Source: Azadirachta indica
Taxonomy: Eukaryota > Streptophyta > Magnoliopsida > Sapindales > Meliaceae
Assembly (NCBI GenBank): GCA_022749755.1
Contig: CM040448.1
Coordinates: forward strand, 7,314,481-7,378,480
Length of the DNA: 64,000 bases
Reading direction: 5' to 3'
The translations under genes and the position numbers were made by a program. Shown piece after piece: positions 44,319 through 56,649 of the stretch. The notes under the pieces were generated by a model. The model did not search any database, was not told the origin of the DNA, and saw only the letters and a program-made list of their open reading frames with translations. Positions within the stretch are counted from its first letter, which is position 1. Every line of letters starts with the position of its first letter.

Positions 44319-47300
44319 GAGGTCCCCCAACTTTCAAGGGTTGTGAAGGAGGTGAAGGCATTGGAAGCTTCCACAAGTTCCTTGCCTTTGTCAAACCACC
44401 TCTCTCTCTCTTAGGTGGTCTTACTTTTGCCCCTGTAGGGTGCATGCATATCCCAACACCTCCTCAAGGTGGATTGAGACAGCGAAAAATACATGTTTAT
44501 GGCGAAAAACTTTTTGAACTTGTCTTACTCTTCTTCACTTGGGCAGAGCTTGGCAAAATTTTTACTTGATTTAGGGTAGAGCTAGGCGATAATCCCCCTT
44601 AAACTGGAGATTGGACTATGTCAAGTTGGAACTGAGATGGGAGTAAATTCCCTCCTGACCTCGGAGGTCGCTCCTCCTCAGCTGGGATTAAGACATCTAA
44701 GAGCACATATAAAAGCCACATTGTATTGTAGAACCTGTGGTTTGAATTTTCCTTTTCATTCCTCAATATGTGCAAGTCTAGGAAGTCTAAGTATTCATGG
44801 GGTAGATGACAGAGCACGGATCCCTATTTGTGCCTTTTGGTTTCATTAAACCTTAATTTTTTCTTCCTGATCTTTCTTCCTTTGTTGTTGTTAATGCATA
44901 CTGACTTGCTAGTCAACGAAGTATGACTAGTTAATGTGGGATCCCTACTTGCGTTGTACTCAAAGTGGAGGAGGGAAGTACCGGTTAATTCCTGCTTGAG
45001 AAGATAAAATGCAAGGTCAGCAGGGCACTCGGGCTTTTAAGGGCCGAGTGCATAAATTTCTAGCGGCTCCAATAAAGAAGGTATAACTTCGTGTAAGATT
45101 CTTCTCAGGGCTTCCAAACAGATGCAAAAGGATGAAAACTCACCATGGTCATTCCAACTAACCAAAGAGATAAACAACGTCTAGGATAGGTAGTTTCCTT
45201 ATATTCATTAGGTGATTCCTCTGTTGAAATTCGCCTTATTGTTTGTTGATGGAGAAGAAGGCTAGTGATATGGCTCGTTTGGGCTTTGCCAACTACTTCT
45301 CATATATGTCCTTGCTCATGAGGGATACTAGGCTCTGGCTCTCTTTTATCTTCAACTGAAGGAGGTACAAAATGATGTAGTTGGTACTAATGCTAAATCC
45401 AAGATGAGGTGGGCCACAGTAGGGAGTTTTAGGAGAAGGTAAATTAACTTGAGGCGAATTCTGAAATGATTACAAGTGGCCCAATTCAGATTATCATGGA
45501 GCATCCCTCTTGAGATTAGAGCTTTACAAAGTCTAAGTTTGACCACAGTAAAGTGGTGGCCAAGTTTTAGTAACCTGCTTCTTCTAACACAACCAGTGCC
45601 AAAGGCTTTTAGAAAATGTTGCCTCTATAGTGAGCAAGGATCTAGATGTTTGATGTTTCGACAAGCTTAGTAGGGATATACCAGCTAGGTATTCCTTGTA
45701 ATTTGGGATAGGGAATCTCTATTGATCCAAGACACGTATGCCTTATGACTATAGTTATCCAGCTTGGGGTGTCTTCTATCCCATGTGAGGTGGGCTTAGC
45801 GTCAACCAACATATTTCATATACATAGCTTGGAGATGGTATCTCTTATAGAGGAATTAAACAAATGGAGATAATGTCCCTTTTAAGGGAAACAAATAAGA
45901 TCCAGCCTAGGTGGTGTTTTCCCAAAAATGCTTATTAAGACCAAGCAAATGAATAACTCATCTAGGCCTTTCTAGGCACCTATATAAGGAGAAAACATAG
46001 TTATCACGGACATAGCTAAATCACGAATTACGATAAAACACATGGCAATATAACAAATGGCGATAAAGTACCTGGCGAAAAAACACGCGATAATAAAATA
46101 AATGGCAGTAGAATATGGAGATCAAAACCGAGCTTGACTAATGTCACAAATAATACTTCCTCAACTGGTTTACTAGGTAACTTATACCCTAGATAAACTT
46201 AGATCCCAAATTCAACTCGAGTGGGATTATCCTTGTTAACTTGGATAGACTCCAACTCCTCAATAAGTTCACCTTGCTGTTAAAGTTTGGGTGTTCTGGG
46301 ATCTAGGACGGATACATGATGGCATATCCTTACTAAGGTGGGATAGCACCTCCTTGCTATTTATTGATCCCTTTTGATAGTTCCAATACAGTCCCCTACT
46401 CTTCGAGTGGTAGGTAGAGAAAACTCATTTGGTGGTTATAGAATGGTTGTCCCAAGATTTTGATGTACGAGTTGGGATTATTCATGTGAAACCATTTAAC
46501 AGGGTGGTTACTTGCTGCATCCTTACAGATGTCAAACCTAGCTTATTATAAGCTTTCTTTCAGCAAGATATCCAAGGGGATTCCTACATCAGGTACGTTA
46601 TAGGAGGCTATCCCACTGATAGTGTTGACAAAGTCATTGTTTCTTCTATGAGGTTGACTTAATGCTTGTTGCAGGCTCAGGTAGGATCACTGAATACTGC
46701 CTTCCTTGCTTTGTTGGAGAGATTCCAACTAAAGGAGGTCCTCCATTGATTGTGTGGATGAAATGATTGTACTTGGTCACTTCGAATCCTTGCTAACTCT
46801 TCACTCTTTTAAGGTTTTCCTCGGTTATTTTGCTTTTTGCACCTTTTCCCTCATCGAGAGTAAAAATTGCTGACTTGGGAGGTTTGATTGAGAGTTGTTT
46901 GTGCCATATAGCATATAATACCTTTAATACATGTAAAGGATGATAAGTTGGTAGGGGAGTGGATTCCCCTTCTTTGCTCAGTTCACGGAATGAATCTTCT
47001 AATAGCAAAAGCGAGAGCCTTGATGTTTTTGGTCCTGATTGAGGTGGGTGTGGGTGCTAATATAGCATCGGCATAGGTGTGTATTCCTAATGAAGTGGGA
47101 CATTTCCTTATTCAGGTAGACGCCTATATGGCATTCACGTAGGTGGGTTTCCTTAATGAAGTAGGAAATGTCCTTGTTGAGATAGGCACTAATATGGCAC
47201 TGGTGCACTGGCGTAAATGTATCCCTAGTGAAGTGGGACTTCTCCTTACTGAGGTGGGATCGCACCTTAGTAATGATGGATAAGTTTACTGACAAATCAT

Positions 47301-47328
47301 ACAAAAATCCCACAACTTCCAAATGGAA
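44319..47328 (-). other. C2 internal region with gag-side minisatellite
   Basis: Non-coding or unreadable for most of its length. It parallels C1: 44840-45260 matches C1 15240-15760, 45895-46010 has one copy of the AAGATCCAGCCTAGGT repeat, 46025-46115 has a short GGCGATAAA array, and 47030-47260 has more than three copies of the ~70-bp gag minisatellite. The last translates on the minus strand to repeats such as CHISAYLNKDISYFIKETHL. No full pol domain was found. Confidence 0.65.
47030..47260. repeat. ~70-bp minisatellite in C2 gag relic
   Basis: AAGTGGGAC-like marks at 47091, 47158 and 47229, spacing 67 and 71 bp, each preceded by CCTATATGGCAT- and TGAGGTGGG-like blocks. It is the same unit as in C1 (18767-18912) but with at least one more copy. 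Confidence 0.8.
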
Positions 47329-47333
47329 GCTTT

Positions 47334-50220
47334 TTAATCGCGATAATGCTAACTATAAGGGCACAGGTTGTATCAAGTATAAAAATTGTAAGTATCATTT
47401 TACGAAGATTGAAATTTAAAAGAACTACTAAATATTGTAGCCTTCAAAGTCCAATTTTATCTAAACAATTCAAGTTGACTAGTTGTAAAAGTAAATAAAC
47501 TTAACTCAATGACTAACTAAAAGAGAAATGGACATTGAATTAAAGATTGTCAAAGAATGAATTGATTAATTTGAGAATAAGAGATCTAAGACCTTGATTT
47601 CACTTATACCATCCAATGTTTTTCCTAATTGGCTATTAATAATTCAAATACCTCCTGGTTCTTGCCTTTAGGCTGAGTAATTATTTGATTATTTAGGTAG
47701 TAAATTCCTTTAATTGTATTTACCTAATTCGATAAACAAATTATACTTTTCCAAGTATTAATTCATCCATCTTAGATCATTCAATTTGTCGAACAATAAA
47801 TTAGAATCAATTAATGCAAGCAAATGCAAGTAAATAGAATCATTCCACATTAAAAATATGCCAATTAGTTAAGCATAATCAAGGTAAGCTACATCAAGAT
47901 CCTAGATTAAGAAATCTAACCAACCATCTCAAATATCAATATCAAAATCATCATGTATTCCATAATCTTTAAATTCAATAAATTAAACGTAAATGAAATA
48001 CAAAATGAAAATGACAAGGTTTAAGATACTAGACTCAAATGAGAGCTTCAATGATTCTCCTCAAGGTCTTTTTCCAAAGCCTTCACTTAACTCAATCCAC
48101 TTCTCACTTTAAAATCCTTTCTTGTTCTTCACCTTCTCTCACCCTAAACTCAAATTTCCATTCATGGCTAATGGTGGCTAGCTTCCATAAGCATAAAAAC
48201 CTAAAATATACCCAAATTCAGCCATTAATTGATGATCTCTAGGCCTAAAATCATCCAAGAACGTCTAGGTGGCAGTGGGCCCTCAAAATCGTGTAGGGTA
48301 TAGTGGAAGCTTGATGGGTGGCGCGGCTGCGAGCCTTGGTGGTGTTGGCACGCCACACTCTTGGCCAATTTAATTTAAAGTGATAAGTGTGTGTGGTGCA
48401 ACTGATAAGTGTCCAAAAATATATCATTTACATATATTTTAGAAGACACTATTGCATTACTATTTAATTTAAAGTCTCTATTTGTGCAAAAATTGAAAAT
48501 TTCGTTGCCACAACTTTAATTTGCATGTTTTCATGATTTAGAGTTCAATTATGTGCAAATATGTATAATTGTGTAAGTTGGCATGTATATGATCCTTATA
48601 TTGAAATAGTAATATAATGTATTTTGTGTATAGGTGCAAGGAAGAACAAGTTGGAATTAAAAAAAGATCAAAATGGTCTACATCGTATTTGCCACTTAAG
48701 CACTAATTAGTCTAATGATCATATCTTTGTCTATCCACCTCCACATGCAATGATTTTATTTCTAATTGAAGCTGATTCAATTTATCACAATTTGTATTCA
48801 AACGTCATTTCCAGATTCGGAGTGATTCATCATGAAATGTTTGAAGTAAGTACAATAAAACATGGTCCTACCATTTGCAGCCTGGACTTGTGAACATCAT
48901 TCTGTATTTTGGGCATAACTTTCTTCATAGTGCACCAATTGCACTATTTCTTAAAGCAAATGAACCATGAGAGAGACAGCTACAACTTGTATGTTATGAA
49001 CAAGTTCTAATTTGTGCATCTATGTGGTCTAAAATAATTATCATTCGGACAGTAGTTGTCAGCATTTTAATTTGAACATGCATTAGTATTTTAAGCAAAA
49101 CACCCACTATACAGGTCCAAATGCTGTGATTCATGAAGTATTAGAATGGTTATTCATGGGGCCATAACTTTGTAGAATAAACATTTCTCTCATTTGGAGT
49201 GGAAGACTATCAAAAGTGCATCTCAAAGTGGAAGATAGTGCTATAATGAAACTTGCCACTTGCATGTATTCACATGTGTGAATTCTCCTTGCCTATATAA
49301 ACCTTGGTGTTGAAAGCTTGGGGGCAGCTTGTATTCTCTGAAATATTAGCAAAACTTTCATCTCTTCTTCTTCATATTCTCTTTACATAATGTATTTCTA
49401 ATTTCTTAATTAGGAATAAAAGTAAATTTTTGATCATTGTATAATTTTGTTCTTTGATCATTTGTTTTGTTCTTCATTGTCAACTTTTCTATTGATTGAG
49501 TAATATATTTTGCAAGTGATTTTGATTTGTTAGAAATCTTGATTCATTGTTAACAAATGGTACTTTGAATGTTTGGATATTTTCTACATATCAAGAATAA
49601 GGCAACTTATAGTTTTTCACAATCAATTCAAAGGTAAGTCTTTTGATTTTTTTATGCTTAAATGTTATTCATCTTCCAATTAAAATCACTTCTTTTTATT
49701 CTTAATTGTGTACAAAAAAAGGATCAAGAATAATTTCTATACATATCATTAAAATGGATCCCTAATGTCTAATATATAATAATATTGAATTTAAATTTGA
49801 CAATAAGCGAATTCATTCTACTTTTATAATATTTGAATACTTGGACTTGTAATATTTGGACTTTTGGACTTGTGGACTTAATATAACCAATTTTATATAG
49901 ACAGACACTCGGACTTCCTATTTTTTATTACTTGAAACAACATATAATCGGGTATTACAATATAAAAATTGTAGTAGCAATTGTGCGATGCTATGGCATA
50001 GGCGTGCTATGCTAGTAGCCCATAATAATCAGTTTTTGGTTTTCTTTCACTTTAATCCCTAAAACTTTTGCATTTTGGTCCCTATTTCCTTTCCAAATGA
50101 CTATTTGCTATCTTTTCTATGCAAGGCACTAAGCTTCATCAAACATTAACAAAACTTGACGATTTACAAAACAATTCAAGTCCTGAAGCAACCGATAAGT
50201 ACGTATTCTACACACTTATC
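47334..50220 (-). repeat. Solo LTR-like insertion G in C2 (contains F2)
   Basis: C2 sequence stops at GGAAGCTTT and resumes at GCTTCTTGTAC, matching C1 18980-18996. The flanks GCTTT (47329-47333) and GCTTC (50221-50225) differ by one C-to-T change and look like a target duplication. Without F2 the insert is ~1.31 kb, AT-rich, without coding, similar in size and composition to B's LTR. Its ends are not clean TG...CA, so calling it a solo LTR of a B-like element on the minus strand is inference. Confidence 0.55.
48403..49976 (+). repeat. Solo LTR F2 inside G
   Basis: 1574 bp from TGATAAGTGTCCAAAA to TTGTAGTA, flanked by GCAAC (48398-48402) and GCAAT (49977-49981). It aligns with F1 over its 3' half (TGTATTTCTAATTTC onward) and shares its ends. 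No coding signature. Confidence 0.87.
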
Positions 50221-51116
50221 GCTTCTTGTACTAATTCTGGTTAATCCATCCAACATCATACAAAACATTTTACATGTAAATTATCAAATCATGAAAACAA
50301 TATGGTTTACTAGGTCGATCTAACCTTGGTGGTAATCTATATGGGACACATGTAATTCCTAAGTATACATGCATTTTTAGCCACATCAGTAAGGCGAACA
50401 ATAAAGTCACTGAGGAGGTCTAACAAACTATATCTTAATTTACTTAATTTAAACTATCTTATTTAACCTTAAATATCATGTATTTATATCCTCAAATATT
50501 CCACGAAAAAGGGTTTATAGTTACTATTATTTGGAGTCTCCATCATCAGAGAGTATCCCAGATCACTATGGATAAATCCATTAAGTTAGCTCTTATGACC
50601 ATTAAGTTACCATTATTGTTGGCAGTTGACCTCTAGTCATTATGGTAAATTCTGGTTGGCTCATGGAAGTGCGTCCTGAGTCAGGATGGTTTTGGTTGAG
50701 CACTTTGCTGATTGGGTGTGGATGGTTTCACATGAGCAGGGTTACTTCTAAGCTGATTTCCCAGTCGATTATCTAGATTTTGAGGTGATGATGGTGGTAT
50801 ACCTAAGCTATCACACAGATACTTCATCACGTGCTGGTAATTTTAGCCAGAGCTTTCATTTTGTTAGCTTTCGTTGCCTCCAAATCTTGGCTGGTGGCAA
50901 CCTTCTCTTTTCCCTTCCTATTGGGACTAGCATCTGGTGCTCTCTCGTCCTGACTTTTCACAAATTTGTCCTGAGGTAGATCTTGAGATGAGTGACTGCC
51001 TGGCTCCTGCGTGAGCTCTCTTTAAGTCCTTCTTCGAGCCTCAGAGTTAGGCATTTGACTTCTTTGGTGGGCACGCAAGCAGGACCTTTCATTCTAAGTT
51101 CCTAAGATAGCACCAC
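50221..51116 (-). pseudogene. C2 gag 5' part, leader and primer site
   Basis: Matches C1 18975-19772. The minus strand reads LDGLTRI near 50250, the same gag block as C1, in broken frames. The primer site at 51096-51116 reads GTGGTGCTATCTTAGGAAC, a decayed form of the C1 site in which several C or G positions have changed to T or A. It adjoins the 5' LTR directly. Confidence 0.6.
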
Positions 51117-53309
51117 TATTTGATGTGGTAAAATATGCAATCTTAGTAAGGTGGGATACTAGGTAATTTGGTATCTGAGCTAAAGATGACTGCTCAATCA
51201 ACAGCCTGAGCTCAGTGTTCTATACCTGATTTGGCCTTGTCTTGTTCCCAAGGAGGTCTCCGAAATGGCCTTCTATATTTCACAACGCTGCAAGCAAAAC
51301 TGTCATGAGCCTTCCTCACCTCATATCTTTACTAAATTTGGAGCTGAGCTGGACAAATTCGCTTACAGTAAAGAGGAGATGCTGGAGGTTTTTCAGTGAG
51401 CCCACTCCAACACTCAAGCCAGTACCTTGAGAGAGTGAATTTTAGGCTTTACTTTTATAACTCAAAAGTAGAGAATACGAGAAGGATTCATAAAGTAAGG
51501 TGTAAGTCAACCAAGTAGCACATAAAAGACATGAAAAGGAGTAAAATGGGGCCTTTTAAAACACAAAAACAATGACCAAACCTTTAAAAGACCACCATCA
51601 ATGTGTGTTTAAAGTTGTCTTTAAGGAACCTACGACCCTAACAAAGCCACTTTGTTTTTAGAGAGAGAGAGAGAGAGAGAGAGTGATATGACTTATGCTT
51701 GTTTTAGAGAGAGAGTAAAAAATAAGAAAAAGACCGAGAGAAGAATATACGCTTTACCTATAGATACATGCATATATATATATATATATATCATTCCTTT
51801 CTTGACTTATGCTTGGCTAGAAAAAGTTGCCTTAATTTTCCACCTTTCCTCTTCCCACGTTTTTACCATTGGAAACCTTAACTTGAAGCCAAAACCAAGG
51901 ATACATGATGAGCTGGGATTGGTTTTCAGGACCTTATCCATGTTTATGTGCCATATGGTATAATTTGATTTAGATAAGAGATTGCCTTATCCATTATATA
52001 CATGTGGTAGAATCCAATTTTATTTCATTTGTAGTCCCCTAAATACTGATAATGTCAAGTGAGATCTAGCTTCAGCTTCTTAGGAGCTGAAATGTCTCCC
52101 CTAGTCAGACTGCCTTGTGCTATTATACTAACAGTGTCAGGTAGTCCCCCCAGGTGATCTGTAAACCTAGGAGAGCATTTACACTTTTTAATAAAGACTT
52201 TGGAGACCGGATCCCTTAAGGATCATATCAGAGTAGGATTCACTCACTTTATCTTTTTCTATTATGGACCATTGGTTGTGGTCATGTAGCACCTTTCACG
52301 TAAATACCCTTTAACTTTTTGAGATAGGAACCCGCTTTAGCAAATATCGCTCGTCATGAGGGTTTTAACATGAGTGGATTGTCCCATAGGTGTTGGCCTG
52401 ATGCAAATACGGATGCATACAAGAGCAATGATCCAATTCAGCTACCTAATGGTCCCGTTACAAGAGCAAGAATGAAGAAATTCAAAGATGCATTGAATGG
52501 GATGATTTAAGGTTTGTGGGATGATCTTACAACAATTCAAGAGTGTAAGAAAGTGTCAAATATCAAGCTTGGACTTCAAGACAATAATCAGAGCTTGGTA
52601 ACATTGACACAAGTACAAGAAGGCAAAACCTGAAGATTAAAGCTTCTACGGAATTCAACTTCTCAAATTTGTATAAGACCATATTCGAACGATGTCTCAA
52701 GGCTAAGCAAGCATGTTCAAGTTCTTTTAATTGCAGTTCGAATCAGATCGTCATCATGATGCAAGTTTCGGATTCCATGTGCCAGTTTGGGCTAAGTTGC
52801 TGTTCAAACCCATCATCTATTTTAATCTTATTTATAAACATATATTTATAATTTGTTATGTGTTTGAGCTGTTAATGGTAATTATTAAGCCCAAATTCAG
52901 TTTATTTTATTTAAAGTTAGAATAAGTTTAATTTTGTGGCCAAACACTCCAATTAGGGTTACTTATCTCCTGTACCCTTATATATTCAGCCACATGCTCC
53001 CATGGAGGCAGCAATTACTTTTCTTGAATGAAATTAAATTGAGAGTGTTTTCTCTTATTTTGATTCTTGCTTGAATTAAGGTTCTTACAATCAAAGCTAA
53101 TTACTTTGAGGGTATTTATTCTAAGGTTCTATTTCACAAGTTGAAATTGGGTTACAGACTTGGGTGAATCTGATTTAGCTTTCTAAGAAGTTGCTTCCAT
53201 GCGTAAAGATATTGGGTCTCAAGTTTAATATACTCGGGGTTCGTATCATGGCCGGAGTTTCGTAGGCTTATATACTGCCACATGTCCAGCCTATTTTTAT
53301 CCCGTAACA
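51117..53309 (-). repeat. C2 5' LTR (interrupted by E1)
   Basis: From TATTTGATGTGG beside the primer site to CCCGTAACA at 53309. Interrupted by E1 at 52399-53248. Contains a GA microsatellite (about 51657-51683) and an AT run (about 51773-51791) not present at the same length in the partner LTR. The LTR continues at 53254 (GGAGTTTCGTAGGC), matching 44265-44318. Confidence 0.87.
52399..53248 (+). repeat. Solo LTR E1 in C2 LTR
   Basis: 850 bp from TGATGCAAATACGG to GGTTCGTATCA with a perfect TGGCC duplication (52394-52398, 53249-53253). The first ~120 bp encodes an A-like tail (GPVTRARMKKFKDALNGM), so family E also carries coding sequence in its LTR. TATA-like CTTATATATTCAGCC near 52978. Confidence 0.94.
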
Positions 53310-53314
53310 ATGGC

Positions 53315-53723
53315 CATTCCAAAGATTATCGTTTTCAAGCTCTTGAACCTTGTTGTGTATAAGAAGCAAAACAAATTTATGTTATTATTTGATATATATA
53401 ATATTTGCACTTTTTAAAATACATATTTTAAAATTTATTACTAAAATTTTTATACATTTTTGTTGATTTGCGTAAGTTTCCATTAATTTGACTAAAATAG
53501 TAAAATGAGGGTGTCGGTAAAATAAAAGGAAAATGTATATATATATATATACTCATAAGCGGTTTGATAATTGGGAGCTCCCCACAAATTCCTGGATGAT
53601 ACCGCTAAGGCAAGGACAAGCATGAGAACAATTAATATGTGCCAAAAAAATAAACATTTCTTAGAAGCCATTTTTCTATACTACGTGCATGCTTTTAGTT
53701 CAACTATTTATAAAATTTGTATG
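53315..53723. other. Spacer between C2 and C3
   Basis: AT-rich DNA continuing from 42977 once C2 is removed. It includes a TA microsatellite near 53537-53552. No reading frame of note. It separates two C-family LTRs of opposite orientation. Confidence 0.6.
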
Positions 53724-55024
53724 TGTTATGGGGTAAAAATAGGCTGGACATATGACGGTACATAAGTCCACGACGTTGTAGTTAGCACCTATGGGACGAT
53801 CTGTTCATGTCGAAACCCACCTCATAAGGGATTTTTACTGAGGCAGGAAATAACCTCAAGTAATTTAAAGGGTATTCACATTAAGGTGTCACGTGGCATA
53901 TAATTAATAGTCCACAAAAAGAGAACCGAGGAGTGAACCTTACTCTGAAATAATCCCAAAAGTTAAGAGATTTGGTCTCTAAAAATATGAAAAAGGTTTC
54001 CTATATTTCCAGATCACTTGATACTGCCTGAAATAGTCACCTTACCAAAGAGACATTTTAGCTCCTAAGAGCCTAAAAAGGGGTCCTACTTCATGCTGTC
54101 AGTATCTTGGAAACCACAAATAAAAGCAAATGAGCTTCCACCATGTGTACTTAAGGGATAAGGTAATCTCTTATTTGATTTAAATCGTGTCACGTGGCAC
54201 ATAATCTTGGATAAGTTTATGAAGACCAATCCCAACTCATCACGTGTCCTTAATTTTGACTCCAAAATAAGGTTTCAATAGTAAAAATATGGGAAGGCAA
54301 AAATATGGAAAACCAGGGCAGCACTTTCCAACCAATCACAAGTCAAGAAATGTGAGATATATAAAGGTACTTATCTCAAGGTGAAAAAGGAAGTCTTCTT
54401 TTAGTTTGGCTTATTTTATACTCTCTCTCACTAGAAACACCAGTTATTTCTCATTTTTTCACTCTAGAAGACAAGAAAAAGACTTTGTTTATTCTTAGGT
54501 TTCTATCAAGATAAACTTAAAACATTCATTGCGGGTGCTCTTTTGCGGTTCATTTACTATTCATATCTCATAAAAGAGCCACATCTACCACACATTTTGT
54601 GTCTCTTGTGTGCATTTTGGTTGATTTTCCCCTTCCTACATGAACTTGTTTTGTGTATGCCATTTTTAGCTATTTAAGTCGAGCCTTAAATTCATTCCCT
54701 CAAGGTTCTGACTTGAGCGTCAGAGTAGGCTCGTCAGAAAACCTCTGGCATTCCCCCTTGACTATGTTCTCTGTTGTAGAAAGATTTACCCATTTTGGGA
54801 CCAAGGTCAACGAGAATATGAGGTGAGAAATGTTCGTGAAAGCTTGGCTTGTGACTCAAAAATGTGTGAAAAATCATCTCAGAAGGACTCCTCAAGGCTT
54901 AAACGAAGTCAGAATGGGTGTCAAAAGTAAAGCGTAAACTATTGATTGGGCATTCATCTCCAACTAGGATACTAGCTCCCCTAATATCCCATCTCATCAG
55001 GATTGATATTTTTTCGCATTTACA
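53724..55024 (+). repeat. Solo LTR C3 (inverted relative to C2)
   Basis: 1301 bp from TGTTATGGGGTAAAAATAGG to CGCATTTACA with a perfect GTATG duplication (53719-53723, 55025-55029). It is the reverse complement of the C1/C2 LTRs. Because its ends are well kept, it defines the C-family LTR termini as TGTTA...ACA. A TATA-like GAGATATATAAAGG lies near 54352. Confidence 0.93.
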
Positions 55025-55029
55025 GTATG

Positions 55030-56640
55030 CATAAATTTCTGCCCCTTTTTTTCTTTCAGTGGAAATTCTCCAATATATAATTACTTATGAGAGAGAACTA
55101 CATTTCTTGAAAATTTGTCTATAGATGTATGTCTACTTGAAAATTTTATCAAGTAATTGAATTTTCTTCAAACTATATTAATTTCTTGACAATGATGCAC
55201 TAAAATTAATTAGGATTGTTTAAAGTTCGATCGAATTTCACTAAATCTAATCTTTTAATTTGATTGAATACATTTGTATTGAGAATTACCTAATATCGGT
55301 GTAGTGTATTTTTAGTCAAATCTAAAATCTAATCCACAAGGCAAGCAAGCACTTGATGGTTGAATATTAAATGGGGTACAAGGTTAATAGGTCTTCACTT
55401 AAAGTTAGTTTGGCATTATTGTAGATTCTAAAATAATTTTGTTTTTACTGTGCTTTAGAAATAATTAATTATAGAGAGAATCAATTTAATGTTTTCTAAA
55501 TTTTATTTTTAAAATATTATAATGAGACTACAAAAATAGTGTCTTTTTTTAATAGTGCAATCCTATGGCAACTAGTAAAATCACGTCAACATGCTTATTT
55601 TTTATTGTTAGTACGGTGTTCATAAATGTACTGGTTAGAAATAGTCTATTTTTGACAAATTGTCTTAAATGAGATTAGTTTTGATGCCTATGTGTGTCAT
55701 ACAAAATTGAAGAATCTTTCATCGATAATATGACTTGTCAAACTCGCAATCAAAATTATATTCGACCAATCAATGCAATCGAAACCAAACTTATTTTTGA
55801 TCAATCACAGCAATCAAAATCAAACTTATTTGCAACTAATTAATGTGGTTGAATTTTTTTATTTTTGACCAAATGATATAGTTGAAATAAATGTATTAAC
55901 AACAAGATGTAATGATTATAAAATCCGTCATAAATTTATCAATTGTGAGGGCGAAAATTCAATTATAAGTTCATAATTTCACTAGTTAAAAAAGTTGTAT
56001 TACTAATTGTTTGTAACTACAAAATAAAATAAAAAATTGTCAGAAATTATATTTTGATAACATATGCATGTCAAAAATATGATAATTTTGAGGATAGAAT
56101 ACAACGACTAACAACTATAAGAGCATTAATCGCCAGTCAAAAGCAAAAAAATGTATACCCTTAAAAAAATTTCATAATTGTTTTGAATTCTACATCAAAG
56201 AAATCATCTTTAAATTCAATCATAAGTCTATCACAATACTTGCTTCCATTAATTTATAACTGCTTTCTTTATTCCATGTGGTCTTTTCAGTATCCCAATT
56301 TTTTAGCTCCAAATCTTTAATCTTTCTGCCATCTCTATTGTGAAATTGTAACAAACCCCTGATTGGAGATAGTAAAATCAATTAGTCAAACATAATTAAT
56401 AAATTAACAATAATTGTGATCTTTCGTTAATAGGCATGTAATATTGAGTATAATAGTTATTTGTTAATATATATGTGTAATACAAAATAATTTATAATAA
56501 GAAAAATAAATTTATTATGAAATAATGTAATTTCAACATGGTATGATTTCAAAAATTAATGAACAAATTAAAAAAATGAATAGATTAAAGATATGCAATA
56601 TTATGCTCTCATTAAACTTTTAACAACATTATTTTTCAAG
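55030..56640. other. AT-rich stretch left of the Harbinger relic
   Basis: No gene recognised. Near 55405-55540 a TTTGGCATTATTGTAGA... segment with ACTGTGCTTTAGAAATAATTA resembles the end of a plant MITE, but I could not find a matching inverted end. Near 56270-56345 a short minus-strand segment may be a further exon of the transposon, unproven. Confidence 0.45.
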
Positions 56641-56649
56641 ATTTTCATT

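Larger units (their letters stand above)
42978..53309 (-). mobile_element. Tat-like gypsy element C2
   Basis: Minus-strand element flanked by ATGGC (42973-42977 and 53310-53314). 3' LTR 42978-44318 (1341 bp) and 5' LTR 51117-53309 (about 1338 bp after removing E1) align end to end. After subtracting G/F2 and E1 the element is about 6.6 kb. Its internal region carries a gag relic and non-coding repeats like C1, but I could not find RT or integrase. It is either non-autonomous or heavily degraded. Confidence 0.85.

Noticed and set aside
52399..52630. Host gene exon suggested by PNGPVTRARMKKFKDALNGM
   Set aside because: It lies at the start of an LTR with target duplications and recurs in E2. 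It is the family E coding tail.
53560..53765. 64-codon frame between C2 and C3 as a host gene
   Set aside because: It is short, crosses the C3 boundary and has no recognisable domain.
55405..55540. Left terminal inverted repeat of the Harbinger element or a MITE
   Set aside because: No complementary end found on the right side, so the boundary is not supported.
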